From the NCBI GenBank assembly GCA_963786195.1, contig CAWAYH010000007.1, forward strand, positions 62,001 to 126,000: 64,000 bases of DNA, written 5' to 3'. A program made the position numbers and the translations under genes. Below the pieces are notes generated by a model. That model searched no databases and was not told the DNA's origin. It saw only the letters and a program-made list of their open reading frames with translations. How positions within the stretch are numbered: the stretch's first letter is position 1; each line of letters begins with the position of its first letter. Positions 37,095 to 45,977 of the stretch are shown here, in pieces. This DNA comes from CAWAYH01 sp963786195 (GTDB lineage: Bacteria > Acidobacteriota > Vicinamibacteria > Vicinamibacterales > 2-12-FULL-66-21).

Positions 37095-37190
37095 CCGTAT
37101 TCCGCCGAGAGGATGCACGGCCTCGGGACCTGACGATAAGAGCCGTTCTCAGCCGCTTCGAGCTTGGCCTGTCGCCGGCCTGACGGGATC

Positions 37191-37822
37191 TCACGTTTCG
37201 GTGCCGTAGGAGATCTCCATGCGCCGGACGGCGAGAGCGGCGATCCACAGGACGAACGCGGTCAGGAGCCGCAGCCCGAGAATCGCGCCAGGACCCGAGC
37301 GGGAGCGGCGGGCGCCGCCAGCAGGCGGATCAGCGCCGGGACGTCATCGTCCATCGGCACCGGGACGGGACACAGGGACTGCAGGTAGTACAGGATGCTC
37401 ATCTTCTGCAGCGCGTGCGGCAGGATCCCGTTGACCCCCTCCCAGGCGAGCAGCACGGCCGCCGGGATGATGGGATTGCGGACGTACAGGCCGACCGCGA
37501 GAAAGACGCTCCCGTAACCCACGCAGCCGAGCGCGGCAGCCGACGCATACCAGAAAATGTGACTCAAGCCTCCGGCGTTCCAGTAGGCCTGAACTTCGAC
37601 CGCATCGTGCGGCCAGACCAGGGCCGCAAGCGTGAGCAGGGTGCCGCCGCCGGAAGAATCGCGGCCAACGCGATCAGCCCGGCCGCGTCATTGCCCGCGA
37701 GCAGCACCTCGCGCCGCGCCGGCGCGAGAAACCAGAAGTGCAGCGTCCGGTTGCTCATCTCCCCGCGGAAGAGATACATGAAGATGCCCAGACAGCCGAA
37801 GAAGATCGCGAGCCGCAGGTAG
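37191..37822 (-). pseudogene. C-terminal fragment of an ABC permease (paralogue of the gene at 43387)
   Basis: This stretch aligns with 43387-44018, the end of the intact permease, with very few differences: about 12 mismatches in roughly 220 bases compared by eye around 37415-37635. Shared protein segments are IFFGCLGIFMYLFRGEMS, VGYGSVFLAVGLYVRNPIIP and MSILYYLQSLCPVP. It has no N terminus and contains small indels near 37290 and 37640, so it cannot make a working permease. The match stops abruptly at 37822. Confidence 0.85.
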
Positions 37823-37913
37823 TTGCCTCGCTGTTCCACCCGATGGAGATCTGGAACCTGCACCGCCTTCCCATCTTTGTGACGGCGACGGTGGCATTGA
37901 GCAACCTCGTCAG

Positions 37914-38037
37914 TACCTCGACCGGATCGTGAGGCCAGACCAGGGCCGCAAACGTGAGCAGCGCCCCGCCGCCGAAGATCACGGCCGAGGCCATCAGCCC
38001 GGCCGCATGGTCGGCGAGGTATCGCGTCGATGACGCC
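37914..38037 (-). pseudogene. Second, shorter fragment of the same permease family
   Basis: About 125 bases repeat the part of the permease encoding AAGLMASAVIFGGGALLTF and WPHDPVEV, matching 43790-43900 and also 37600-37690 inside the first fragment. It then diverges into TRLLNATVAVTKMG. It must come from a third copy or a local duplication, since the same region is already present 300 bases away. Nothing indicates expression. The 37823-37913 spacer between the fragments shows no recognisable feature. Confidence 0.75.
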
Positions 38038-38062
38038 ATGTCAACGCCGCCGGACCCACCGC

Positions 38063-40205
38063 CTATCTTCGCTGCAGCCGCCAGATGTTCGACTCGACAT
38101 GATCGGCACCGTAATAGAACGTCCGGCCGTCGGGCGCCACGGCTCCCGTGTCGAGATCGGGTGGGGCGAGGCCGGTGCGTACCACCCGGCGTGCGCCAGA
38201 CATCGCGTCGACGACGACCAGCTCACCTTTCCGGGTGACATAGATGAGGCGACGGCTGTCGGGCAGCCACGACGCGATGCCCACGCCGTCGTCCTCGCTC
38301 ACCGTGCGGGCCTCACCGGTCGCAATCTCGTAGACGCCGAATCCCACCAATGCGCCAGACGACGTCTTGATGGCTCCCGATAGCCACCGCCCGTCAGGCG
38401 ACCAGAGGTTGGGCTGGAGCTCGCCGCGCCCGAGTGTCAGGCCCGACAACGGCTTCGAGTTCGACAACGTGGCTGGCCACGGTGGACGAAGAAGTAAAGC
38501 CTGTACGGGTACACCCATGTCGGACACCAGCAGCATCGAGGCCGACGGCGCGAGGACCGGATAGACCACCCCGTCGTCAGACTTCGTCGTGAGTGGCCTC
38601 AGGCCGCTGCCGTCAGTTGCGATCGACCAGGCGCCGTACGAGCCCTCACGGTTCGAGTAGAAGATCAGCGCGGTGCCGTCCGGCGTGAAGCGTGGGATCC
38701 GATCGCGGGCCGCGTCGTCGGTGAGCCGCCGGAGCTCCGAGCCGTCGGCCCGCAGCAGGATGATGTCCTCCTGAGGTGCGCCGGCATTTCCGACCGCCAC
38801 CCACTGACCGTCAGGCGACACGCTCGTCGGCGACAGAAAGCCCGATCCGCGGACAATGTCCCGCGGCTGGCCCGCACGTTCGGTAGCCGGATCAAATGGC
38901 ACGGCCACGGGGATGATGCTCAAGATCTCCGACCGGAACAGCATCGACCGGCCGTCGCTCGAGAAGCTCGCGAGCGCGATCGTGGCGTCGGCACTGCCGG
39001 AGATGTGTTCGGGCACGCCGAGCGCCTGTCCCATCTGCTGATCAACGGCGAGACGCCACAGTCCCATCGAGCCGCCGCGGTCACTCGAGAAGTACACATA
39101 CTTGCCGTCCGGCGACCACGTCGGTGACCAGTCAAGCGGCGCGTCATGCAGCAGCTGTGTGGCCATGCGATCGTCAACCTGGATCGTGGCCAGATCGTGT
39201 TGGCCATCGACGGACTGCCAAAAGGCAATTCTGGCGCCTGATGGGGACCACGACGGCTGCATCGCGTCGCCGTCGTATAGCTTCGTGGGCGCCCCACCGC
39301 GAGCATCGACGACCCAAAGCGCGCTCACCAGCCAGGTTCCGCGCGGACGGATTCCCAAGTTCCTCCGTCGACAAATGCGATCCGATCTCCCGTCGGCGAC
39401 CAGGTCGGGTTGAACCCGAAGTCGGTGAGCCTTTTGATCGACTCACCCGTGGCCCCGACGACAAAGACGCCTCCGTCATTGTCCGACTCGCTGAAAGCGA
39501 TGCGCTGTCCGTCGGGCGAGAAGGCGGGCCAGCTTTCGTGGCGCTCGGGACTCGCGGCGACAGGGATCGTCGTCTGCCCGCCCACGCGTTGAACGTAGAT
39601 GTCCCACGAGCCGCGGTGGCGGCTCGCGTAGGCAAACGAGGCCCCGTCCGGGGCGAGACTCGGCGCGGTTTCCTCGCCGGCCGCGTCGGTCAACTGCGTG
39701 AAGGCAGACCACGAGCCGGATTCCTCGGGGACTTGGATCCGGCCGAACCAGAACCCGACGCTCGCTGCCAGCGTCACGATGAGAGCGATTCCCGCGAGCG
39801 CCAGAACACGCGACTGTGGCCGCGGCGGCGTCGCGGTCGCGAGGTCGCCCGTTGGCTCGGCAGCGGCGTCTGCCGACGCGACCGGAGCGATGAAGCGATA
39901 CCCCTTTCGTGGCAGGGTTTCGATGAACCGTGGTGTTTCGGCTGCATCGCCCAGGCTGTCACGGAGTCGCCCGACGGCCGTGTTGAGGCCGCGTTCGAAA
40001 TCGACAAACGTATCAGCGGGCCAGAGTGTTTGGCGTAGCTCGTCACGCGTGACGAGGAGACCTGGGGTTTCGAGCAGCCGAGTCAGAATGCGAAGCGACT
40101 GATCCTGCAGCGCGATGCGTACACCGCCTTCCGCAGCTCTCCTGAGCGGAGATCCAGCTCGAAGATGCTGAAACGGACCAGGTCGCCGAGTGGTGGCCGC
40201 TCCAT
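38063..40205 (-). CDS. Winged-helix one-component regulator with membrane anchor and PD40/TolB-like propeller; two frame breaks
   Basis: A CadC-like regulator: the N-terminal OmpR-type winged helix is readable as ALQDQSLRILTRLLETPG, FVDFERGLNTAVGRLRDS and ETLPRKGYRFIAPV. Then comes one membrane helix (VLALAGIALIVTLAASVGFW) and a PD40 propeller of about 550 residues with repeated SPDGxxIAF-type blades (AFSPDGQRIAFSE, TWSPDGKYVYFSSD, RFTPDGTALIFYS). Two shifts break the frame: near 40125, where adding one G gives KAGVRIALQDQ, and near 39345. Both look like single-base losses. The domain order is widespread in Acidobacteria. It diverges from the aspartyl protease gene and may control it. Confidence 0.78.
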
Positions 40206-40299
40206 CCGTTTCCTGCAGGGGTCGAAATTATAGCTGCAAGACCCGTCACGTCGGCCGCCAACTACCAGAGATGGCGGCATTTGCGGCGTCACATGGGGT

Positions 40300-41244
40300 T
40301 TGCTGACTCGTGAGACGCCGTCCATTGAGCCCCACCTGACGGAAGCGGAGTGTGGGGCGCATGACGCCCGCACTCCGACTGCTAGTGGCTCCGCCTTGAT
40401 CATCGGCACGGCAGTTACCCTCCTCGCGTCGGAGGTTCCGGTCCAGCCACTCGCCGACCGATCCGTTCGTCGGCAGGATGTACTCCCGGTTCGCCTGCAT
40501 CGAGGGTTCCTCGTCCGCATCGACGTCAGGGTCGGGGCTCTTCGGGATCTGGACTTCATTCTCGACACCGGGGCGACGCGGAGCGTGGTGGACGCCCGCA
40601 TCGCTCGGACACTCGGGCTCGCAGGGTTTCCTACTACCTTGCGCGGCTTGCAGGCACGCCGAGTAGCCGCCGAGGTCGTGCTGCTGCCGACCTTGCAGGT
40701 CGGCCCTCTGGAGGTGGTGGTGCGAGCACTGGCTACGGATTTGTCGGCGTTGACCGCCACGCTCGGTTTTGCGCCGGACGGGATCCTTGGCCTCGATGTG
40801 TTGCGCGGTGTGCGTTTTGCCGTCGACTATGAAAAGCGAGTGGTGCAGTTTGGGACGATGGGTGATGGGCCGGAATCGATACCGTTGGACCGAGCGTCCC
40901 CGTACTTGGTCGTCAACACTCGCATCGATGGCACCTGGCTTAAGCTGGCGGTCGATACGGGTTCAGACGCCGTCGCGTTGTTCGACGACTCCATTCCCCC
41001 GACACTCCGCGCCGCGGCCGCTGGCGATCGTGCGGCGGTCGGACTGGAAGGACCCGTCCGTCTGAAACACTTGATGCCAGACTGGTTCTCGCTGGGGGAT
41101 GCGAGGTGGCGTCGCCCGTCGCTTTACGTAATGCCCGGTGAGAGCGCGGACACGAGTTATCAGGGGCTACTGGGCCCACGGGCGCTCGGGATCCGCCGCA
41201 TCGTCGTGGATCTCGAGCTGATGCGGCTCTCGTGGAGGCGGTAA
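40300..41244 (+). CDS. Retropepsin-like aspartic protease with two DTG motifs
   Basis: The protein has two similar halves, each with a catalytic-type aspartate motif: DFILDTGATRSVVD near residue 90 and LAVDTGSDAVALFD near residue 220. Each is followed later by a GLDVLRG or GLLGPRAL turn as in aspartyl proteases. It may fold as an intramolecular pseudo-dimer. A hydrophobic stretch at residues 30-46 (GSALIIGTAVTLLASEV) could be a signal anchor, giving a periplasmic protein. The start is uncertain, since the first 25 residues look poorly coding. It ends 28 bases before the permease fragment at 41272. Confidence 0.75.
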   Translation: MLTRETPSIEPHLTEAECGAHDARTPTASGSALIIGTAVTLLASEVPVQPLADRSVRRQDVLPVRLHRGFLVRIDVRVGALRDLDFILDTGATRSVVDARIARTLGLAGFPTTLRGLQARRVAAEVVLLPTLQVGPLEVVVRALATDLSALTATLGFAPDGILGLDVLRGVRFAVDYEKRVVQFGTMGDGPESIPLDRASPYLVVNTRIDGTWLKLAVDTGSDAVALFDDSIPPTLRAAAAGDRAAVGLEGPVRLKHLMPDWFSLGDARWRRPSLYVMPGESADTSYQGLLGPRALGIRRIVVDLELMRLSWRR

Positions 41245-41271
41245 CCGTCCTTCACGACTCGCCACGCAGCG

Positions 41272-41473
41272 CGTTCAGCGCACCACCGGTCGGCGCGCCC
41301 TCCCGCCACGCTGCCGTTCACCGCCATCTCCGGCCCCTGATCCTGACTGCACGGCACAGTTCCAGTGGCGGGACGGGTTGGGCGCGAGATTCCCGCTTGT
41401 AGACGTCGAACTCGTAAATCCTGGCCACCGGCTCCCCGCTGTAGGAAGCCGTGGTGACGTTCAGGCGGACGAC
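41272..41473 (-). pseudogene. Discoidin-domain fragment of the ABC permease
   Basis: The stretch matches 44355-44575 of the intact permease gene: on the minus strand it encodes SYSGEPVARIYEFDVY and QDQGPEMAVNGSVAGG, close variants of SYSGEPVARIYEFEVY and PDQGPEKAVNGSVAGG. Both ends of similarity are abrupt, and the frame is broken near 41370. The bases from 41474 to 41582 show no further match or gene. Together with 37191-37822 it lies in the same order and orientation as in the intact gene. Confidence 0.8.
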
Positions 41474-41582
41474 ACGATCTGGGCCATCTGATCCGCGTGA
41501 CTGTCGTTCATTGCAGATCCTGTTCAGCGGGCGCAGGCGATCAGCATTCAAGCTGAGAGAGAATAAAGTTACTCGAGAAGCA

Positions 41583-42901
41583 TCACCGGAGCCGCTGCGC
41601 GAGCCAGTCGGCGATCATCGCCACCACGTCGGTCCGCATCATCACCGGCGGCGGGAGCTTCGCATAGTTGCCCGGGAAGCCGTCGGTGTCCTGCACGAAG
41701 AGATGGTTGAGGTCCGGCAGCACGCGCGCAGTCACGTCCTTGTTGCCGCCCTCCTTGAACGCGGCCTCCTGTAGCGCCACCTGCTCGGGCACCGCCTGCT
41801 GGTCGCGCGAGCCGGTGAGGATCAGCACCGGCGTCTTCACGCGGCGCATGGTGGGAGCAGGATCGTAAGTGAGGAAGAATTTCATCCACGGGTCAGCGGC
41901 CATCATGGCGTCGATCCTCTTGGGGATCTCGGCGATTTGCGAGTCGCGCATTTCGGGCGTGAGCTTGGTGTTGTGCTCAATTAGGTTCTTGAGCTGGAAG
42001 TGGAGCGCGGTGCGCCCGGGCTGCGCGATGCCGGCGAGCAGCACGATGGCGCGCAACGTGGGTTCCTTTTCGGCCACCATCGGCGCGATCAGAGCACCCT
42101 CGCTGTGGCCGAGCACCCCGAGGCGGTCGGCCCGGATCTCGGGCCGCGTGCGCAGATACGCGAGGCCGGCGCGCACGTCCTCGGCGAAGTCGGCGCTGGT
42201 CGAGCCCTTGAACGTGCCACCCGATGCCCCCGTCCCGCGGTCGTCCATGCGCAGCACCGCGATCCCGCGGCGCGCCAGCGAATCGGCGAGCTGGCGGAAG
42301 GGCCGAAACCCTGGCAGCCCGATGTTCTCGTCGCGGTCCTGCGGCCCGGATCCCGTGACGGTGACGATCGCGCTCACGGGTTTCGTGCGGCTCGCACTCT
42401 TGGGCAGCGTCAGCGTGCCGGCGAGCGTGTGGCCGGCCGGCGTCTTCACCACCACCTCCTCCGCGGTGTAGGGTGCGTCGGCGGGCGCGGAGTAGTCGGG
42501 CTTCGGCTTCGGCGGCGGCGGATCACGGCTGCCTGCTCGCTGCGCTTGAAGGTGAGCGGGAACTGTTGGTCGCCCTGCGTGAACTTCCCGGTCAACTCCG
42601 TGCGCTCTTTGTTCAGGACGCCTTCGAAGACGATCGCGGGCGACTTGATCTCCAGGCGCACGGCATCACCATTGACCGTGATCGTGTCAATCGGGATGGT
42701 CGCGCCCTGATCGAGGCTGTCTAGTTTACCGGCGTAAGCGCCCGCGTCCGATTTCGTCACGGTCACGACCAAACGAAGCTTCTGCCCGCCCGCTTCAAGC
42801 GTACCCTGCCACGAACCTTCAAAGTCTTTCGCCGGTGTTTGACCAAAGACCTGGCACGAGAGACCGAGCAGAAACAGCAACATCAACAAGCTATTTTTCA
42901 T
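41583..42901 (-). CDS. Exported alpha/beta-hydrolase (esterase-like), frame broken near 42523
   Basis: The protein has a signal peptide (SLLMLLFLLGLSCQVFGQ), an N-terminal lipocalin-like beta domain of about 100 residues (GSWQGTLEAGGQKLRLVVTV, ELTGKFTQGDQQFPLTF), a proline-rich linker and a C-terminal alpha/beta-hydrolase. The nucleophile elbow is LGHSEGALIA, preceded by LRMDDRGTGASGG. The acid and histidine are expected in LTGSRDQQAVPEQ and LPDLNHLF. The halves join as DPPPPKPKPDYSAPADAPYT if one base is restored near 42523. AAAGGAAAT precedes the ATG at 42901. The 5' end is visibly richer in A and T than its neighbours, hinting at transfer from a lower-GC donor. Confidence 0.82.
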
Positions 42902-43083
42902 ATTTCCTTTCAGAGTTAACAAAAGACAGTTTACCTAATTGGAAGCCGCCGAACGTTGGCGCTGAGCCGCGGCGCACAGATATCGCACGCGCCGGCGGTT
43001 CCAGCGCGATGTTGGGCTGCATTGCAAGACCCCGACAAACCCCTCGGCCTAATCGAATGACGACTGCGAATGTCGGACGCGAG

Positions 43084-43293
43084 TTAGCCTGAACGAGGGC
43101 CGCCGAAGAATATCAGCAGCGCAGCCAGGGCGGCGCCGAAGCACATTCCGCTGGCGATCAACCGGAGAACGTCAATCGTTGGAAAGGTCGCGAAGCGGGG
43201 ACTGCTGGCCATGTTCGAAAACGCGACGAGTCCCATGAACGCGATGAATAGCGGCACGAAAACCTTCGGGGCAGACTTGCGCCGATTGTTCAT
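43084..43293 (-). CDS. Small two-helix membrane protein
   Basis: This ORF of 69 residues starts MNNRRKSAPKVF and has two clear hydrophobic segments, VFVPLFIAFMGLVAFSNMA and LIASGMCFGAALAALLIFFGG, joined by a short loop. The positive N terminus suggests that it faces the cytosol. No family is recognised. It lies alone between the esterase gene and the ABC operon; the spacer 42902-43083 shows nothing identifiable. Confidence 0.5.
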   Translation of the reverse strand: MNNRRKSAPKVFVPLFIAFMGLVAFSNMASSPRFATFPTIDVLRLIASGMCFGAALAALLIFFGGPRSG

Positions 43294-43386
43294 GGCACCT
43301 TCTCTGAGAAGGACATTAGCGCTATCCTGAAGGCAGGCACCCAACGTTGTAGAAGTAAACAGCGCCAACAGCCGTTAAAACGCACA

Positions 43387-44928
43387 TCACGTTTCGGTGC
43401 CGTAGGAGATCTGCATGCGCCGGACGGCGAGACTGGCGATCCACAGGACGAACGCGGTCAGGAGCAGCAACCCGAGAATCGCTCCTGGACGCGAGGCGGG
43501 AGCGGCGGGCGCCGCCAGCAACCGGATCAGCGTCGGGGCGTCATCGTCCATCGGCGCAGGGACGGGACACAGGGACTGCAGGTAGTACAGGATGCTCATC
43601 TTCTGCAGCACATGCGGAAGGATGCCGTTGACCCCCTCCCAGGCGAGCAGCACGGCCGCCGGGATGATGGGATTGCGGACGTACAGTCCGACCGCGAGAA
43701 AGACGCTCCCGTAGCCAACGCAGCCGAGCGCGGCAGCCGCCGCATACCAGAACACGTGTCCCATGCCTCCGGCGTTCCAGTAGGCCTGGACTTCGACCGC
43801 ATCGTGCGGCCAGATCATGGCCGCAAGCGTGAGCAGGGCACCGCCGCCGAAGATCACGGCAGACGCAATCAGCCCGGCCGCATACTTGCCCGCGAGCAGC
43901 ACCTCGCGCCGCGCCGGCGCGAGAAACCAGAAGTGCAGCGTCCGGTTGCTCATCTCCCCGCGGAAGAGATACATGAAGATGCCCAGACAGCCGAAGAAGA
44001 TCGCGAGCCGCAGGTAGAAGTACTGGAAGATCCCCGCGAAGATCATCCGGTCCTCTTCGAAGTCGAGCAGGCGGCGGATGTTCCTGCGCTCCAGCTTGCC
44101 GTCGACGAACAGGAGCCGGGCGTCCCGCCGCCCGTCGAAGTAGATGATCTCGCGATACTCGGTCCGCTCCTCGACGAACCCGGCGCCCGTCGACGAGGCG
44201 ACCGTGGTGAAGGTCTTTCCTTCGTTACTCAGCTGGATGTTGAACTCGCGGGTGTCGGACTCCTCGTTTTCGCCTCCCGCACTGGCGTGCTTCACGACGA
44301 AGCGCGTCACCGGACGAACCGCTCCCAGATCCACCTGCAGGAACAAGGGCCAGTCTTCAGCGCACCACCTGTCGGCCTGGCCTCCCGCCACGCTGCCGTT
44401 CACCGCCTTCTCCGGCCCCTGATCCGGGCTGCACGGCAGACTTCCAGTGGCGGGACGGTGGAGCGCGAGATTCACCCGGCCATCCGGCCCGTAGACCTCG
44501 AACTCGTAAATCCTGGCCACCGGCTCCCCGCTGTAGGAAGGACGGATGACATTCAGGCGGACGAAGCGGGCGTCGACCGCCGGCTCGATCACGTGGGTCG
44601 TCGTCCCCGCATTCCCGGTGCGCTGCCGGACGCGCCGGCTCCGCGTCGACCAGCGTTCCTCGGCCGGCTTTCCCAGCCGCTTCTTCACGTCCTCGGCCGA
44701 TTCTCCCTCCCGGACGCTGTCCATCAGGGCCGGGGTCGTCAGGCCGCGCCGGGCAAGCCGCTCGCTCCGGAACTTCGCCTCGAGACCGTGCCCGAAGAAG
44801 ATCACCGAGGGCAGGAGCGCCAGCCCGTAGACCCAGAACGAGCGCTTGGCGAAGAAGACACGCCGGAGCTCGATCTTTGCGATCGTCCACGCCTGCCGGG
44901 CCCGGCCCCGGAAGGAACGGGTCATCAC
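43387..44928 (-). CDS. ABC-2 type permease with an extracytoplasmic discoidin (F5/8C)-like domain
   Basis: The protein has one membrane helix near the N terminus (VYGLALLPSVIFFGHGL), then about 250 soluble residues, then five helices (LAIFFGCLGIFMYLF, GLIASAVIFGGGALLTLAA, FWYAAAAALGCVGYGSVFL, IPAAVLLAWEGVNGI, ILGLLLLTAFVLWIASLAV). The soluble insert contains an F5/8 type C pattern: VNLALHRPATGS, AVNGSVAGGQADRWCAED, LFLQVDLGAVRPVTRFVVKH and FNIQLSNEGKTFTTV, which usually binds carbohydrate or lipid headgroups. It is the last gene of the operon, and its GTG/ATG start overlaps the stop of the ATPase gene. Two broken relatives lie upstream at 37-41 kb. Confidence 0.85.
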   Translation of the reverse strand: MMTRSFRGRARQAWTIAKIELRRVFFAKRSFWVYGLALLPSVIFFGHGLEAKFRSERLARRGLTTPALMDSVREGESAEDVKKRLGKPAEERWSTRSRRVRQRTGNAGTTTHVIEPAVDARFVRLNVIRPSYSGEPVARIYEFEVYGPDGRVNLALHRPATGSLPCSPDQGPEKAVNGSVAGGQADRWCAEDWPLFLQVDLGAVRPVTRFVVKHASAGGENEESDTREFNIQLSNEGKTFTTVASSTGAGFVEERTEYREIIYFDGRRDARLLFVDGKLERRNIRRLLDFEEDRMIFAGIFQYFYLRLAIFFGCLGIFMYLFRGEMSNRTLHFWFLAPARREVLLAGKYAAGLIASAVIFGGGALLTLAAMIWPHDAVEVQAYWNAGGMGHVFWYAAAAALGCVGYGSVFLAVGLYVRNPIIPAAVLLAWEGVNGILPHVLQKMSILYYLQSLCPVPAPMDDDAPTLIRLLAAPAAPASRPGAILGLLLLTAFVLWIASLAVRRMQISYGTET

Positions 44929-45977
44929 GACTCGCCGCCGATCAGATACTCGTACAACGCGTCCACGTTCTCGTCGGCCGGCACCACACTCTCGATCCTG
45001 TGGCCGTCGAGCGCGATCCGTCCGAGCGCACGCGCGAACTGCTCCCGGTCCCGGGTCATCACCAGCATGCCCATCCGGTCGTCGTTCAGCTTGATCTCGG
45101 TGATGTGTTCCTCACCGAACAGCAGCGCCGCCACGCCGGATGCGTCGCCGTCGCGGCACCGGACGATGTACTGGCTGGGATGCTCCTGGATCTCGTCGCG
45201 CACCTTGCGGATCTTCCCCTCGGCCACGATCATCCCGTTGGCGATCAGCACGACCTGATCGCTGATCAGGTCCACCTCCTGGAGGACGTGGCTCGAGATG
45301 ATGACGTGCTTCCCCTCGGCGGCCCAGGAGCGGAACAGGTCGATCGTCTCCGCGCGAACCAGCGGGTCGAGGCCGTTCAGCGGCTCGTCCAGCACCAGCA
45401 GGTCGGGATCGTGCGCGATGGCCTGCGCCAGCCGCACCCGCTGCCGCATGCCCTTGGAATACGCCGCGACCTTGCGGTTCGCCGCGTCGGTCAGACCCAG
45501 GCGCTCGAGCGCCTTCCACGCCCTTTCCTCCGCTTCCGATCGCCCGTATCCGAAAAGAAGCAGCCCGGTGGTGATGAAGGTGAACCCGGTTGCCCAGCGC
45601 GGCGCGGTGTCGTACTGCGTGGCGTATCCCGTCATCCGCATCAGCGCTTCGGGATCGCGCGGGGAGATCCCGCGCATGAGGATGCTGCCGTGGTCGGGGA
45701 AGATCAGGCCGGTCATCAGGTTCATCAGCGTCGTCTTGCCGGAGCCGTTCGGCCCGACCAGGCTCGTGATTCCCGGCGGGATGTTCAACGTGACGCGGTT
45801 CACGCCGAGCACCTCGCCGTAGAACTTCGAGACCTCTTCGAAGATGACCGAGGGGCTTCGCCCCTCGGACTCCCCTACACGGTCGCTCGCGGGGGCCCCT
45901 CGGGCCCCGCTCCGCTCCGGTGGCTCGCTTCGCTGCGCTCGCTCGCGTTCAACCGACGGGGCGCGGCCAGTGCTCAT
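44925..45977 (-). CDS. ABC transporter ATPase with repeat-derived N-terminal extension
   Basis: This ATPase probably powers the discoidin-bearing permease next to it. Walker A is VGPNGSGKTTLM, the signature is YSKGMRQRVRLAQAI, Walker B is LLVLDEPLNGLD, and the switch histidine is in VIISSHVLQEV. The domain proper begins at VIFEEVSKFYGEVLG. The 44 residues before it, from the ATG at 45977, are encoded largely by copy C of the dispersed repeat and have an unfolded, Arg/Ser/Pro-rich composition. No alternative start codon exists next to the domain, so the extension seems to be translated. The ATG overlaps the upstream permease stop. Confidence 0.88.
   Translation of the reverse strand: MSTGRAPSVERERAQRSEPPERSGARGAPASDRVGESEGRSPSVIFEEVSKFYGEVLGVNRVTLNIPPGITSLVGPNGSGKTTLMNLMTGLIFPDHGSILMRGISPRDPEALMRMTGYATQYDTAPRWATGFTFITTGLLLFGYGRSEAEERAWKALERLGLTDAANRKVAAYSKGMRQRVRLAQAIAHDPDLLVLDEPLNGLDPLVRAETIDLFRSWAAEGKHVIISSHVLQEVDLISDQVVLIANGMIVAEGKIRKVRDEIQEHPSQYIVRCRDGDASGVAALLFGEEHITEIKLNDDRMGMLVMTRDREQFARALGRIALDGHRIESVVPADENVDALYEYLIGGES
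45848..45947 (+). repeat. Dispersed three-palindrome repeat, copy C (inside the ATPase 5' coding end)
   Basis: It begins with a perfect GAGGGGCTTCGCCCCTC hairpin, then GGACTCCCCTACACGG, a GGGGCCCC-type palindrome in place of the GCGCGCC one, and CCGGTGGCTCGCTTCGC with a CGCTCGCTCGC tail. It lies in the frame of the ATPase gene and adds about 30 residues to its N terminus without a stop. Confidence 0.8.
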
